Shown: in pieces, positions 8,600-18,308 of the stretch
How positions within the stretch are numbered: position 1 is the stretch's first letter
Layout of the letters: each line of letters starts with the position of its first letter
NCBI GenBank assembly: GCA_036251875.1
Contig: CP133960.1
Coordinates: 992,001 to 1,056,000 of the forward strand
Source: Orbaceae bacterium lpD02
Lineage (GTDB): Bacteria; Pseudomonadota; Gammaproteobacteria; Enterobacterales; Orbaceae
Direction: 5' to 3'
DNA: 64,000 nt
Notes under the pieces: generated by a model
Told to the model about the DNA's origin: nothing
Seen by the model: only the letters and a program-made list of their open reading frames with translations
Databases searched by the model: none
Position numbers and translations under genes: made by a program

Positions 8600-8647
8600 G
8601 CTCGAGCTATGACTTGTTGGCCTGATTTAACAGCTCATAGTTCAAGC
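8600..8647 (+). terminator. Long imperfect hairpin after yidA
   Basis: Bases 8600-8612 pair with 8635-8647 over 13 positions with one mismatch and one G-U pair, and a short inner stem is possible. It begins 10 bases after the yidA stop codon. There is no T run, so it would be a weak terminator or an RNA-stabilising element. Confidence 0.4.
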
Positions 8648-8838
8648 TAATATATAACCTAAAAATCAGTTCTGCATTGCTGGATCATGGCTAAAAATCC
8701 TACCATATATTGCTTGCTCACCGACCTGCCCAATATCCATAAAACGCATAACAGTATGCGAAATTGATATTTTGTTATTTATTGATAATCGTTTTTAATT
8801 ATTACCATAACAACAATGATGATAAATAGAGATAGATT

Positions 8839-9999
8839 ATGCCTTTAATTTCACCTCACGCCAGTAAAAATCTAAAACCACGGCATGTTCTGCCAGAAAA
8901 TTTAGTGGCAACGCAGCAATACGCATCGACGCTACCAGATATCACCCTGTCAACGCGCGAAGTAGGTGATTTAATCATGCTTGGGATTGGCGGGTTTACG
9001 CCTTTATATGGTTTTATGCGCGAGCAAGATTGGCATAGCGTCTGCGATAATATGCACCTTGCTGATGGTGTATTTTGGCCTATTCCCATTACAGTATCGG
9101 TAAGTTATGAGCAAGCAAATAACATAAGTCTTGGTGATGAGCTGGCGTTAAAAACCCCTACCGGCAATGTAATTGGCTTATTAACCGTTGATAGTATTTA
9201 TGAGCCAGATAAACAGTTCGAAGCTCAGCACGTATTTGGAACTACCGATAGCTCACATCCAGGCGTTGCGGTATTAATGGCGCAACCACCGATTAATTTG
9301 GGCGGTAAAGTAGACGTATTTAATGATGATAATTTTAAATTACGTTTTGCCCCTTATGCACTTACGCCACAAGAGACTCGCGATCGATTTAGTCAGTTAG
9401 GTTGGCAAAAAATTGCCGCTTTTCAAACACGTAACCCGATGCACCGTTCCCATGAATATCTTGTTAAAACCGTATTAGAACTGTTTGATGGTGTATTAAT
9501 TCACTCGTTATTTGGCAATTTAAAAGCCGGTGATGTCCCTGCTGACATCCGCCTTAAGGCAATTAATGCCTTAATTGATCATTACTTTGTCAAAGATAGC
9601 GTTATTCACTCTGGTTACCCGTTAGATATGCGCTATGCGGGGCCTAAAGAAGCGCTATTGCATGCCTTATTTAGACAAAACTATGGCTGTAGCCATCTGA
9701 TTGTTGGCCGAGATCATGCTGGGGTCGGCGATTTTTACTCGCCTTTTGCCGCACAAGAGATTTTTTCCACTTTAAGCGCTGATGACTTACAAATTAAGCC
9801 GATAAAAATTGATTGGACCTTTTATTGTCAAAAATGCGCAGGTATGGCATCGAATAAAACCTGCCCACATGGTAGTAACGACCGGGTATTAATTTCTGGT
9901 ACGGAAGTGAGACGGCGACTGCAAGCCAACCAATCACTGCCCGCAACATTTAGTCGCCCTGAAGTGGTTGAACAGTTGTATCTATGGGCAAATCGCTAA
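8839..9999 (+). CDS. sat: Sulfate adenylyltransferase (ATP sulfurylase), single-subunit Sat type
   Basis: 386 aa, the length of bacterial homomeric Sat. TRNPMHRSHEYL at about residue 198 is the ATP-sulfurylase HxxH-type active-site block, GRDHAGVG near residue 295 is the second nucleotide-binding motif, and ISGTEVRRRL lies near the C-terminus. It converts sulfate and ATP to adenosine phosphosulfate (APS) and pyrophosphate. It replaces the two-subunit CysDN found in E. coli. It starts a plus-strand run with cysH, cysJ, cysI and cysB, separated by 50, 57, 23 and 185 bases. There is no APS kinase (cysC) domain fused or next to it, which matters for what CysH reduces. Confidence 0.95.
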   Translation: MPLISPHASKNLKPRHVLPENLVATQQYASTLPDITLSTREVGDLIMLGIGGFTPLYGFMREQDWHSVCDNMHLADGVFWPIPITVSVSYEQANNISLGDELALKTPTGNVIGLLTVDSIYEPDKQFEAQHVFGTTDSSHPGVAVLMAQPPINLGGKVDVFNDDNFKLRFAPYALTPQETRDRFSQLGWQKIAAFQTRNPMHRSHEYLVKTVLELFDGVLIHSLFGNLKAGDVPADIRLKAINALIDHYFVKDSVIHSGYPLDMRYAGPKEALLHALFRQNYGCSHLIVGRDHAGVGDFYSPFAAQEIFSTLSADDLQIKPIKIDWTFYCQKCAGMASNKTCPHGSNDRVLISGTEVRRRLQANQSLPATFSRPEVVEQLYLWANR

Positions 10000-10049
10000 T
10001 TTAATACGATTTACACCACACATTAGAGAAAAATAAATAGGAATAAACG

Positions 10050-10685
10050 ATGACCAACTTAACTGAAATAAATCAGCAACTAGCGAGTAAATCACCATTA
10101 GATATTATTGCTTGGGCAATCAATAAAACCGATGCCGAACATGGTAGAAGTATTATCAGCACTCACTTTGGCCCTTATGAAGCAGTACTATTAGACCTTG
10201 TTACACAAGTCAAAGCTGATATTGATGTCGTATGGATCGATAATGGCTATGCGACCAACGACACTTACCGTACTGCGAATAAAATTATTACGCAACTTAA
10301 CCTGAATGTTCATATTTTTGTGCCCCAGCGCACACAAGCTTATTTGAATGTGCGTTATAGTGGCTTACCTGAGCTTGATACCCCAGAGCATGATGAGTTT
10401 ACCCAGATCCTAAAATTAGAGCCCTTTAACCGCGCCTTGGCGACCTTAAAGCCAAACGTATGGTTTACTGCTTTACGTAGAGAACAATCAACATTGCGTC
10501 AAGGGTTAGATATTATTAGCTCCGCAGGGAATAATTTAATTAAAGTCGCCCCGATTTTAGATTGGACAAGTCAAGATATGGCAAACTATCTAAAACAGCA
10601 TAATTTACCCAATACACTGGATTACTTTGATCCAACCAAAGGTCCACAAGGTAGAGAGTGCGGATTACATAAAGCAACGTTTTAG
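10050..10685 (+). CDS. cysH: CysH-family adenylyl-sulfate/PAPS reductase, short form without Fe-S cysteine pairs
   Basis: 211 aa, shorter than E. coli CysH (244). The PP-loop-type nucleotide site ISTHFGPYEAV, the W-F-x-A-LRREQS block and the C-terminal catalytic ECGLH are present. The only cysteine I see is the catalytic one near the C-terminus, so the CC...CxxC pairs that bind the Fe-S cluster in bacterial APS reductases are absent. The segment between the last helix and ECGLH is also shortened: the usual GD-HTT block is replaced by DPTKGPQGR. It sits between sat and cysJ and must deliver sulfite to CysJI. The family fold says PAPS reductase, but no APS kinase is seen locally, so the substrate (APS or PAPS) is open. 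Confidence 0.85.
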   Translation: MTNLTEINQQLASKSPLDIIAWAINKTDAEHGRSIISTHFGPYEAVLLDLVTQVKADIDVVWIDNGYATNDTYRTANKIITQLNLNVHIFVPQRTQAYLNVRYSGLPELDTPEHDEFTQILKLEPFNRALATLKPNVWFTALRREQSTLRQGLDIISSAGNNLIKVAPILDWTSQDMANYLKQHNLPNTLDYFDPTKGPQGRECGLHKATF

Positions 10686-10742
10686 CATAACGTTAACGAT
10701 AATTAATTATGGTTAAATTAAAGCTAGATAAAATAAGGCGAT

Positions 10743-12545
10743 ATGATGAATAAAAATAAGTCACCTTTTAATACTGACCAACTCAATAAAATAATTAATG
10801 AAGCATCGCCACAACAACTCGCTTGGTTATCAGGTTATTTATGGGCGAAAGCTGAACAAGGTTCAACGTCAGTAGCAGCGTCAGCATTAGTATCAAATGA
10901 AATAGAGAGCGACTCAACCATAGATACGCCACAAAATATTACTATCGTATCGGCCTCCCAAACCGGTAATGCAAGGCGAGTGGCAAAAGAGCTGAGCCAT
11001 GATCTTGACCGTTTAGGCTGGCCTTTTAGCCATGTACATGCCGCCGACTTTAAGTTTAAGAAGATCGAGCAAGAACATATTTTAATTATTATCACGTCAA
11101 CCCAAGGTGAAGGTGAGGTGCCGGAAGAAGCCTTAGCTTTTTATAACTATTTATCGTCTAAAAAAGCGCCGCCATTAGCGCATTTATATTATGCTGTTTT
11201 GAGCTTGGGCGATTCATCTTATGTTCATTTTTGTCAGGCAGGAAAAGCGTTTGACCAGCGTTTAGCCCAACTAGGAGCGAAACGCTTAGCCGACCGCGTT
11301 GATGCTGATACTGATTATCAAGCTGCCTGCGATAATTGGCGACAAATGATTGTCGATCAATTAACACAGATTAGTGCGCAAAATCTAGTTACCAATAAAC
11401 CAAATAATAATCCGATTATCGTTGAAACAAGTCGATACAGCCGTGACAACCCATTTTTAGCGACAGTCAATATTAATCAAAAAATCACCGCCAGCCATTC
11501 TGATCGGGACATTCGCCATATAGAGCTTGATTTAACTGATTCTGGTATTCGCTACCAAGCTGGCGATACGCTTGGCGTATGGTATCAAAATAGTCTTACT
11601 TTAGTCGATGAGCTGCTTAGTACAACTCAGCTTGACGGGGAAACCAATATCGAGCTGCATGGTGAAAACTACTCACTACAGCAAGCATTAGTCGAAAAAG
11701 TGGAATTGACTCAAAATACACCCGTTATTATTACGAAATATGCCGAGTTAATAAAAAATAGTGAACTTTTGCAGCTTGCCGATGATAAATCGGCATTACG
11801 TGATTTTGCTCAAACGACCCCGATCATCGATATGCTTACACACTATCAAGGTCAATTTACTGCCCAAGAGCTGATTGACATATTACGCCCATTAACACCT
11901 CGTCTATACTCTATCGCTTCCGCACAAGATGAAGTCGGCGAAGAAGCCCATTTAACGGTTAATGTGGTGCAATATTTTATTGCTGATAAACAAAGGACGG
12001 GGGGCGCGTCTTATTTTTTAGCCGAGCAGATCCCTGAGCAGAGCCAAATCAAAATATTTATTGAGCAAAATGATAATTTTAGATTACCAAATGATCATAG
12101 CCTACCGATTATTATGATCGCAGCCGGCACTGGCATTGCACCATTTCGAGCCTTTATGCAGCAACGTGCCAATCAAGCCACAAAAGGGGAAAGTTGGTTG
12201 TTATTTGGTAACCCTCATTTTACGGCTGATTTTTTGTATCAGGTTGAATGGCAAACTTATATGAAAGACGGCATTTTAACGCGAATTGACTTAGCCTGGT
12301 CACGCGATCAGGCCAATAAAATCTATGTGCAAGATAAACTGCTCGCACAAGCCGTCGATATTTGGCAATGGCTGCAACGCGGTGCTTATATTTATGTGTG
12401 CGGTGATGCCAACAAGATGGCTAAGGCGGTAAATAACGCTTTACTAAACATTATTATGCAACAAGGGTTATTTAATGAAGAACAAGCCAATAACTATCTT
12501 GATGAACTTAGAAGCACTAAACGCTATCAACGAGATATCTATTAA
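10743..12545 (+). CDS. cysJ: Sulfite reductase flavoprotein alpha subunit
   Basis: 600 aa, normal CysJ length. The N-terminal flavodoxin domain has the FMN loop SASQTGNARRV at about residues 70-80. Next come the FAD-binding domain with RLYSIAS (near 390) and the NADPH-binding domain with AAGTGIAPFRAF (near 460) and YVCGD. The protein ends in Y, as electron-transfer flavoproteins of this family do. It passes electrons from NADPH through FAD and FMN to the CysI haemoprotein for six-electron reduction of sulfite to sulfide. cysI follows after 23 bases. Intact. Confidence 0.96.
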   Translation: MMNKNKSPFNTDQLNKIINEASPQQLAWLSGYLWAKAEQGSTSVAASALVSNEIESDSTIDTPQNITIVSASQTGNARRVAKELSHDLDRLGWPFSHVHAADFKFKKIEQEHILIIITSTQGEGEVPEEALAFYNYLSSKKAPPLAHLYYAVLSLGDSSYVHFCQAGKAFDQRLAQLGAKRLADRVDADTDYQAACDNWRQMIVDQLTQISAQNLVTNKPNNNPIIVETSRYSRDNPFLATVNINQKITASHSDRDIRHIELDLTDSGIRYQAGDTLGVWYQNSLTLVDELLSTTQLDGETNIELHGENYSLQQALVEKVELTQNTPVIITKYAELIKNSELLQLADDKSALRDFAQTTPIIDMLTHYQGQFTAQELIDILRPLTPRLYSIASAQDEVGEEAHLTVNVVQYFIADKQRTGGASYFLAEQIPEQSQIKIFIEQNDNFRLPNDHSLPIIMIAAGTGIAPFRAFMQQRANQATKGESWLLFGNPHFTADFLYQVEWQTYMKDGILTRIDLAWSRDQANKIYVQDKLLAQAVDIWQWLQRGAYIYVCGDANKMAKAVNNALLNIIMQQGLFNEEQANNYLDELRSTKRYQRDIY

Positions 12546-12568
12546 AATATTAATAATGAGCGTGCCTT

Positions 12569-14314
12569 ATGAGCAATGATAAACCCACTACTCACCCTTT
12601 TAACCTAACATCACCACAAAATGATGTATCACATTTAGCGCCGTCCGATGCCGAGCGATTTAAACGTGAAAGTAATTTTTTACGCGGCACCATTGCGCAG
12701 GATTTAGAAAACGGCATTACGGGAGGATTTAATAGCGATAATTCCCAGCTAATTCGCCTGCATGGGATGTATCAACAAGATGATCGCGATATTCGCGCCC
12801 AGCGCGCCCAACAAAAATTAGAACCCTTAATCAATATGATGTTACGCTGCCGTTTACCTGGCGGAATAATTACGCCAGAGCAGTGGCTTGCCATTGATAA
12901 ATTTGCCCAAGAAGAGACTTGGTATGGCAGCATACGATTAACGACACGGCAGACGTTTCAGTTTCATGGAATCTTTAAACGTGACTTAAAATCGGCTCAT
13001 CAACTCCTTAATAAAATTGGACTCGATTCGATTGCCACCGCAGGAGATGTCAATCGAAATGTGCTTTGCACCTCTAACCCTATTGAGTCAGAAGTGCACC
13101 AGCAAGCTTATCAGCTAGCCAGCCAAATATCAGAACACCTATTACCTAAAACCCGCGCCTATGTCGAAATTTGGCTAAATGGTGAAAAGCTTGCTACGCC
13201 AGATCAAGAACCTATTTTAGGCAGCAATTATTTACCACGAAAATTTAAAACCACGGTGGTCGTGCCGCCCCTAAATGATGTTGATGTCCACGCTAATGAT
13301 CTCAACTTTGTTGCGATTGCCGAACAAGGGCAATTAGTCGGTTTTAATGTATTAGTCGGGGGCGGACTGGCGATGACCCATGGCGACAAAACGACTTATC
13401 CACGTAAAGCAGATGATTTTGGCTTTATCCCTGCATCAGAGGCGTTACGGTTTGCGGAAGCAATTGTTACCACCCAACGCGATTGGGGTAATCGTAGTAA
13501 TCGCAAAAATGCTAAAACAAAATATACCTTAGAGCGGGTCGGCGTGGCAAACTTTAAAAAAGAGGTTGAGTTGCGCGCTGGTATGGAGTTTCTACCGAGT
13601 AAACCTTATCAATTTACTCAGCGCGGTGACCGAATTGGTTGGGTAAAAGGCATTGATAATCATTGGCACTTAACGCTGTTTATTGAAAATGGCCGACTAC
13701 TAGATTATGCCGATAAACCGTTAAAATCAGGTGTTGCTGAGATTGCCAAAATCCATCGCGGCGATTTTCGTTTAACGGCTAATCAGAACTTAATTGTCGC
13801 AAGTGTTGCCGCTTCGCAAAAAGCCGATATTGAGCTGATTGCCCGCAAATATGGCTTAATTGATGATCGTTTTACATTGCAACGACAAAATTCGCTGGCC
13901 TGCGTCTCCTTGCCGACCTGTCCTCTGGCAATGGCCGAAGCTGAGCGTTTTTTGCCTAATTTTATCACCACCATTGATACGATTATGGCTAAATATAATC
14001 TAAGCCGTGACTATATTATTTTACGCGTTACCGGTTGCCCAAATGGCTGTGGCAGAGCGATGTTGGCCGAAATAGGTTTAGTCGGTAAAGCGCCGGGACG
14101 CTATAACTTATACTTAGGCGGTAACCGTGCTGGCACTCGGATCCCGAGGTTATACAAAGAAAATATTACCGTCGATGAGATTTTGGCGTGTATTGAGCCA
14201 CTGATTGCCAGTTGGTCCGAAAACCGTCAAGCAGAGGAAGGATTTGGTGATTTTGTGATACGCAGCCACGTTGTTGAACCGGTGATTAATTCTGCTATTG
14301 ATTTTTACCAATAA
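12569..14314 (+). CDS. cysI: Sulfite reductase haemoprotein beta subunit
   Basis: 581 aa. The siroheme/[4Fe-4S] cysteines occur in the two diagnostic blocks [14 protein letters not shown] and [16 protein letters not shown] near the C-terminus. [12 protein letters not shown] in the N-terminal half is the substrate/siroheme arginine motif. CysI binds sulfite at siroheme and takes electrons from CysJ. Siroheme synthase (cysG) is not in the window and must be elsewhere. Downstream lies a hairpin and then cysB on the same strand. Confidence 0.96.
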   Translation: MSNDKPTTHPFNLTSPQNDVSHLAPSDAERFKRESNFLRGTIAQDLENGITGGFNSDNSQLIRLHGMYQQDDRDIRAQRAQQKLEPLINMMLRCRLPGGIITPEQWLAIDKFAQEETWYGSIRLTTRQTFQFHGIFKRDLKSAHQLLNKIGLDSIATAGDVNRNVLCTSNPIESEVHQQAYQLASQISEHLLPKTRAYVEIWLNGEKLATPDQEPILGSNYLPRKFKTTVVVPPLNDVDVHANDLNFVAIAEQGQLVGFNVLVGGGLAMTHGDKTTYPRKADDFGFIPASEALRFAEAIVTTQRDWGNRSNRKNAKTKYTLERVGVANFKKEVELRAGMEFLPSKPYQFTQRGDRIGWVKGIDNHWHLTLFIENGRLLDYADKPLKSGVAEIAKIHRGDFRLTANQNLIVASVAASQKADIELIARKYGLIDDRFTLQRQNSLACVSLPTCPLAMAEAERFLPNFITTIDTIMAKYNLSRDYIILRVTGCPNGCGRAMLAEIGLVGKAPGRYNLYLGGNRAGTRIPRLYKENITVDEILACIEPLIASWSENRQAEEGFGDFVIRSHVVEPVINSAIDFYQ

Positions 14315-14337
14315 AGTTAATAGCACTTATCCTTAAG

Positions 14338-14359
14338 CCTTGGCAGATAATCGCCAAGG
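14338..14359 (+). terminator. Hairpin between cysI and cysB
   Basis: A perfect 7-base GC-rich stem (CCTTGGC 14338-14344 with GCCAAGG 14353-14359) and an 8-base loop lie 23 bases after the cysI stop. There is no T run directly after it, so termination would be partial or factor-dependent; cysB may still be read from upstream. Confidence 0.45.
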
Positions 14360-14499
14360 TAGTCAACGCCTTGTTTGCTGTTCACGCTGGTTTTACTTAT
14401 GCCATTCCCTTATATCATTATTCTTTTATCGTATTTGCCTTTTTAATTGATGTTTTTATAATCACTCTATTAACCTTAATTTTAATAGGGATAAGTGTT

Positions 14500-15453
14500 A
14501 TGAATTTACAGCAGTTAAGAATTATTCGCGAAGCTGCTCGTTGTAACTATAACCTAACTGAAGTCGCAAACACGTTGTATACCTCACAATCTGGCGTGAG
14601 CCGACATATCAAAGAGCTTGAAGATGAGCTAAATATTGAGCTTTTTATTCGACAAGGTAAGCGTTTGGTTAACATGACCGAACCAGGATTAGAGTTAGTC
14701 ATAATCGCCGAGCGAATTTTAAATGAAATCAGTAATATTCGTCGGTTATCGACCTCATTTTCGACCAAAGATGAAGGTTCACTGGTTATCGCAACCACTC
14801 ACTCGCAAGCGCGTTATATTCTGCCTAATGTAATCAAGTTATTTAGCGCTGAATTCCCTCAGGTTAATCTGATTATCAATCAAGCATCATCAGAGGATAT
14901 CAGCCAGATGCTGCTTAACGGAGAAGCAGATATTGGTATTGATAAGCAAAAAATGGCCAGTAGTTCGATTGTGACCTATCCATTTTATCGTTGGCACTAT
15001 GCGGTGATTGCGCCAAAGAGCCATCCATTAGCAGGCGAAAAGCAAATTACCTTAGCAATGCTTAACCGCTTACCGCTAATTACTTACCGTACTGGCGTAT
15101 TTCCTCGCAATAGCATTGATGTGGCTTTTTCCTCGGCAGGCTTAGCTCCTAATATTATTTTAAGCGCCCAAGAGTCGGATGTGATTAAAGCTTATGTTGA
15201 AGCTGGACTTGGGATCGGTATTTTAGTTGATAAGATGTTTGATATTAAACACAATTCTCAACTTATTAAGATTGATAGCGAGCATCTGTTTTCATCACAT
15301 ATTGCCTGGATTGGTCTTAAACGTTATCAATTACAGCGTAACTATATTTGGCGCTTCATTCAATTGTGTAATCAAGAGCTGTCTATCAAACAGATCAAAG
15401 CGAGCGCACACGCTAGTGAGGATAAATGGCATACTATTGATTATCAAATTTAA
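14500..15453 (+). CDS. cysB: CysB-type LysR-family regulator of sulfur assimilation
   Basis: 317 aa from the ATG at 14500. The start is set by the family N-terminus (MNLQQLRIIREAA) and an AGGG ribosome-binding site. A longer in-frame opening from 14371 would add 43 hydrophobic residues that no CysB has. The winged helix-turn-helix covers residues 20-60 (YTSQSGVSRHIKELEDEL). IATTHSQARYILPNVI, a hallmark of CysB/Cbl, begins the effector domain, which binds N-acetylserine or APS. It lies downstream of cysI and converges with the sulfate-transport operon, so it probably controls both. CysB versus its paralogue Cbl cannot be settled by sequence alone, but no second copy is seen here. Confidence 0.88.
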   Translation: MNLQQLRIIREAARCNYNLTEVANTLYTSQSGVSRHIKELEDELNIELFIRQGKRLVNMTEPGLELVIIAERILNEISNIRRLSTSFSTKDEGSLVIATTHSQARYILPNVIKLFSAEFPQVNLIINQASSEDISQMLLNGEADIGIDKQKMASSSIVTYPFYRWHYAVIAPKSHPLAGEKQITLAMLNRLPLITYRTGVFPRNSIDVAFSSAGLAPNIILSAQESDVIKAYVEAGLGIGILVDKMFDIKHNSQLIKIDSEHLFSSHIAWIGLKRYQLQRNYIWRFIQLCNQELSIKQIKASAHASEDKWHTIDYQI

Positions 15454-15463
15454 TGTTATTACC

Positions 15464-15488
15464 TAAGCCATTGCTGTTATTTGGCTTA
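15464..15488. terminator. Hairpin between convergent cysB and cysA
   Basis: TAAGCCA (15464-15470) pairs with TGGCTTA (15482-15488), which includes the cysA stop codon. It sits in the 32-base gap between converging genes. No strong T run is seen, so this is a possible bidirectional terminator only. Confidence 0.4.
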
Positions 15489-16565
15489 AATCATAAATTC
15501 AAGCAATTGATCTTGCACAAATATATTAATTAAGCGCAATTGTAGATAGACGGTATCGCCTATTCGTAAATGATTTTGTTGATACTCTTGATAGCTAATT
15601 GAAACATCGATATTTTGTGACTGATTAGTTAAAGCAATTTCCATAAATACGGTTGGGCCCGCAGTATGTAAGCGCATAATTTTACCAATAAGATCATGCC
15701 CCGTCGCTAGCGCCGATACACTGATTTCATGAGGGCGAACATAGGCAACGACAGCTTGGTCATGCCAACTACCCTGATCACGCATGTCTTTGACAAAGTT
15801 ACCTAGGTGCAAACGATTGTTATCAATATGGCCATGTAGTAAATTCACATCGCCTAGAAAATGTGCAACAAAAGCCGTTTTAGGTTGCTTGTAGACGTTT
15901 TGTGGAGTATCGATTTGTTCTATTTGACCATTGTTCATTAAAATAACTTTATCGGCGACTTCAAGTGCTTCTTCTTGATCATGGGTGACAAAAATAGTGG
16001 TGACATTAATCTCATGGTGAAAGTCTCGTAACCAGCGTCGTAACGCTTTACGAACTTTAGCATCTAATGCACTAAATGGCTCATCGAGCAGTAGTACTTT
16101 AGGTTTAGTGGCTAACGCACGGGCCAATGCGACGCGCTGGCGCTGACCACCAGATAGCTGATCTGGATAGCGAGCGGCTAATGTATCAAGTTTTACTAGC
16201 TCAAGCAGCTCATTAACCCGTTGTTTAATCGTTGATGCATCATGCCGCAACGCTTTGGGTTTCATTTTTAGGCCAAACGCAACATTATCGGCAACCGTCA
16301 TGTGCCGAAAAAGAGCATAATTTTGAAACACAAAGCCAATATCCCGCTGTTTGGCATTTAAATGCGTGACATCTTGATGATCAAAATAGATTCGCCCGTT
16401 AGTGATAGATTCTAACCCAGCGATTAGCCGTAATAAGGTCGTTTTGCCACAGCCAGATGGGCCCAGCAATGCGGCTAGCTCTCCTTGCTTAATGGCAAAA
16501 TTAATATTGTGCAAAGCCTTAAACTGACCAAATTGTTTGTTGATGTTTTGTGCGACGATACCCAT
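15486..16565 (-). CDS. cysA: Sulfate/thiosulfate ABC transporter ATP-binding protein
   Basis: 359 aa, matching CysA. Walker [13 protein letters not shown] is at about residues 34-45, Q-loop FVFQNYALF at about 79-87, signature [15 protein letters not shown] near 140, Walker [17 protein letters not shown], and the H-loop VTHDQEEAL. The C-terminal TOBE-type domain covers about 235-355. It energises sulfate import through CysT and CysW. It is the last gene of the sbp-cysT-cysW-cysA operon, 20 bases after cysW. Confidence 0.95.
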   Translation of the reverse strand: MGIVAQNINKQFGQFKALHNINFAIKQGELAALLGPSGCGKTTLLRLIAGLESITNGRIYFDHQDVTHLNAKQRDIGFVFQNYALFRHMTVADNVAFGLKMKPKALRHDASTIKQRVNELLELVKLDTLAARYPDQLSGGQRQRVALARALATKPKVLLLDEPFSALDAKVRKALRRWLRDFHHEINVTTIFVTHDQEEALEVADKVILMNNGQIEQIDTPQNVYKQPKTAFVAHFLGDVNLLHGHIDNNRLHLGNFVKDMRDQGSWHDQAVVAYVRPHEISVSALATGHDLIGKIMRLHTAGPTVFMEIALTNQSQNIDVSISYQEYQQNHLRIGDTVYLQLRLINIFVQDQLLEFMI

Positions 16566-16585
16566 ATTAAACCTCTTATCGATTG

Positions 16586-17452
16586 TTATTGATGTGTTGA
16601 AATATCTTGAGATAAACGGTATTCAGTCCACTGCCTCAATAAAAGCAGCACAAAGGACATCATAAGCAATAAGATTGCGACACTAAAAGCAGCAACAATA
16701 TTATATTCGTTATATAAAATTTCGATTTGCAATGGTAAGGTAGTGGTGTAGCCGCGAATATGCCCAGAGACAATAGATACCGCACCAAACTCGCCTAATG
16801 ATCTTGCGGTACATAAAACAACGCCGTGCATTAATGCCCAGCGGATATTGGGTAACGTGACATAGAAAAAGATTTGCCAGCCATTCGCTCCAAGTATCGT
16901 CGCCGCCTCTTCATCTAACGTTCCTTGTTGCTGCATAATAGGGATCAACTCACGCGCGACAAAAGGCACCGAAACAAAAATCGTTGCTAATATAATGCCA
17001 GGGATAGCATAAATAATTTGAATATTAACGCTTTGTAAATAAGGATATAACCAACTTTGTGCACCAAAAAGTAGTACATAAATTAATCCAGCAACAATTG
17101 GTGAGATAGAAAAAGGCAGATCAATAATCGTTATTAATAGCTGTTTACCTGTAAACTGATATTTGGTAACAACCCAAGCTGCACTAATGCCAAAGACGAT
17201 ATTTAGTGGTACCGCAATGCTGGTTACCAGTAGCGTTAATTTAAAGGCTGATCGGGTATCTGATTCCATTATTACTTGCCAAAAAGCACTCCAGCCATTT
17301 GCTAACCCTTGTGCAACTACCATAAATAATGGTAAGGCAAGTAACAGTACAAATAGCATTATCGCCAATAAAATCAATATTATCGGCAAGCACTTTATTA
17401 ATTGTCGTTGGCTGGGCAACAGATTCTTTTTTATATATATCATCATTTTCAT
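16586..17452 (-). CDS. cysW: Sulfate/thiosulfate ABC transporter permease CysW
   Basis: 288 aa with about six transmembrane segments, starting with the stretch around residues 21-50. The EAA loop ([21 protein letters not shown]) that contacts CysA is present. ATGs at codons 1, 3 and 4 are all possible starts; the first is used here. It forms the membrane channel with CysT. It lies 3 bases after cysT and 20 before cysA, so it is co-transcribed. Confidence 0.94.
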   Translation of the reverse strand: MKMMIYIKKNLLPSQRQLIKCLPIILILLAIMLFVLLLALPLFMVVAQGLANGWSAFWQVIMESDTRSAFKLTLLVTSIAVPLNIVFGISAAWVVTKYQFTGKQLLITIIDLPFSISPIVAGLIYVLLFGAQSWLYPYLQSVNIQIIYAIPGIILATIFVSVPFVARELIPIMQQQGTLDEEAATILGANGWQIFFYVTLPNIRWALMHGVVLCTARSLGEFGAVSIVSGHIRGYTTTLPLQIEILYNEYNIVAAFSVAILLLMMSFVLLLLRQWTEYRLSQDISTHQ

Positions 17453-17455
17453 TAA

Positions 17456-18292
17456 TTAATTGACCTTAGTTAGCGCACGATTAAGCCGACGCTGAATTAG
17501 ATTCATGATTAATAGCAAAATAAACGCCATAATAAGCATACAAATACCAATTGCAGATGCTGCTTCATAAGCATATTGGTCCAATTTGGTAACAATTAAT
17601 AATGGTAGGATTTCGGTTTTATAAGGGATATTACCCGCAATAAAGACTACGGAGCCGTACTCGCCTATTCCTCTGGCAAACGCTAAGGTAAAACCAGTAA
17701 GCCAAGCAGGTAAGATGGCAGGTAAAATGACATAAATAAAAGTTTGCCTTGGTGTTGCGCCTAAAATGCTTGCAGCTTCTTCCTGCTCGCGGGGTAAATC
17801 GGCAATCACTGGCTGTAGTGTGCGCACGACAAAGGGTAATGTCACAAATAATAGTGCCAAGGTAATGCCAATTGGAGTATAGGCAATTTTAAAGGCAAAA
17901 AACTGCCCTATCGGTCCGTTTTTAGCATAAATAGCAGTAAGTGCAATACCGGCAACCGCTGTTGGTAAAGCAAAAGGCATATCAATGCAGTTATCGATCA
18001 GTTTGCGCCCGCAAAAACGGTAACGGACAAGTACCCACGCAAATAGTAAACCAATAAAACTATTTAGCAGTGCGCTAGCTAATGAGGTTGTTAACGATAA
18101 CGACAGCGCAATTAAAAACTGTTTACTACTCATTAATTTTATCCACCCCGGTAAGGATAATTGTGTCGAGTAAAGAAATAGGCAAAATAGCGGGATTAAC
18201 ACAATGATGCTGATATATGTCAAGGTAAACCCTAGTGTTAGGTTGAAACCGGGTATGATTCGAACTGTTTTGTTTGATAATATTGCTGACAT
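17456..18292 (-). CDS. cysT: Sulfate/thiosulfate ABC transporter permease CysT (CysU)
   Basis: 278 aa, six predicted transmembrane helices. The EAA loop EEAASILGATPRQTFIYVILP is intact, and PGFNLTLGFTLTYISIIVL near the N-terminus follows the CysT family. It pairs with CysW as the inner-membrane channel for sulfate. It starts 16 bases after the sbp stop, within one operon. Confidence 0.94.
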   Translation of the reverse strand: MSAILSNKTVRIIPGFNLTLGFTLTYISIIVLIPLFCLFLYSTQLSLPGWIKLMSSKQFLIALSLSLTTSLASALLNSFIGLLFAWVLVRYRFCGRKLIDNCIDMPFALPTAVAGIALTAIYAKNGPIGQFFAFKIAYTPIGITLALLFVTLPFVVRTLQPVIADLPREQEEAASILGATPRQTFIYVILPAILPAWLTGFTLAFARGIGEYGSVVFIAGNIPYKTEILPLLIVTKLDQYAYEAASAIGICMLIMAFILLLIMNLIQRRLNRALTKVN

Positions 18293-18308
18293 ATTGCACC
18301 TTATTCAT

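Noticed and set aside
14371-14499. N-terminal extension of cysB
   Set aside because: It would add 43 hydrophobic residues absent from CysB; the ATG at 14500 has a ribosome-binding site and the right family start.
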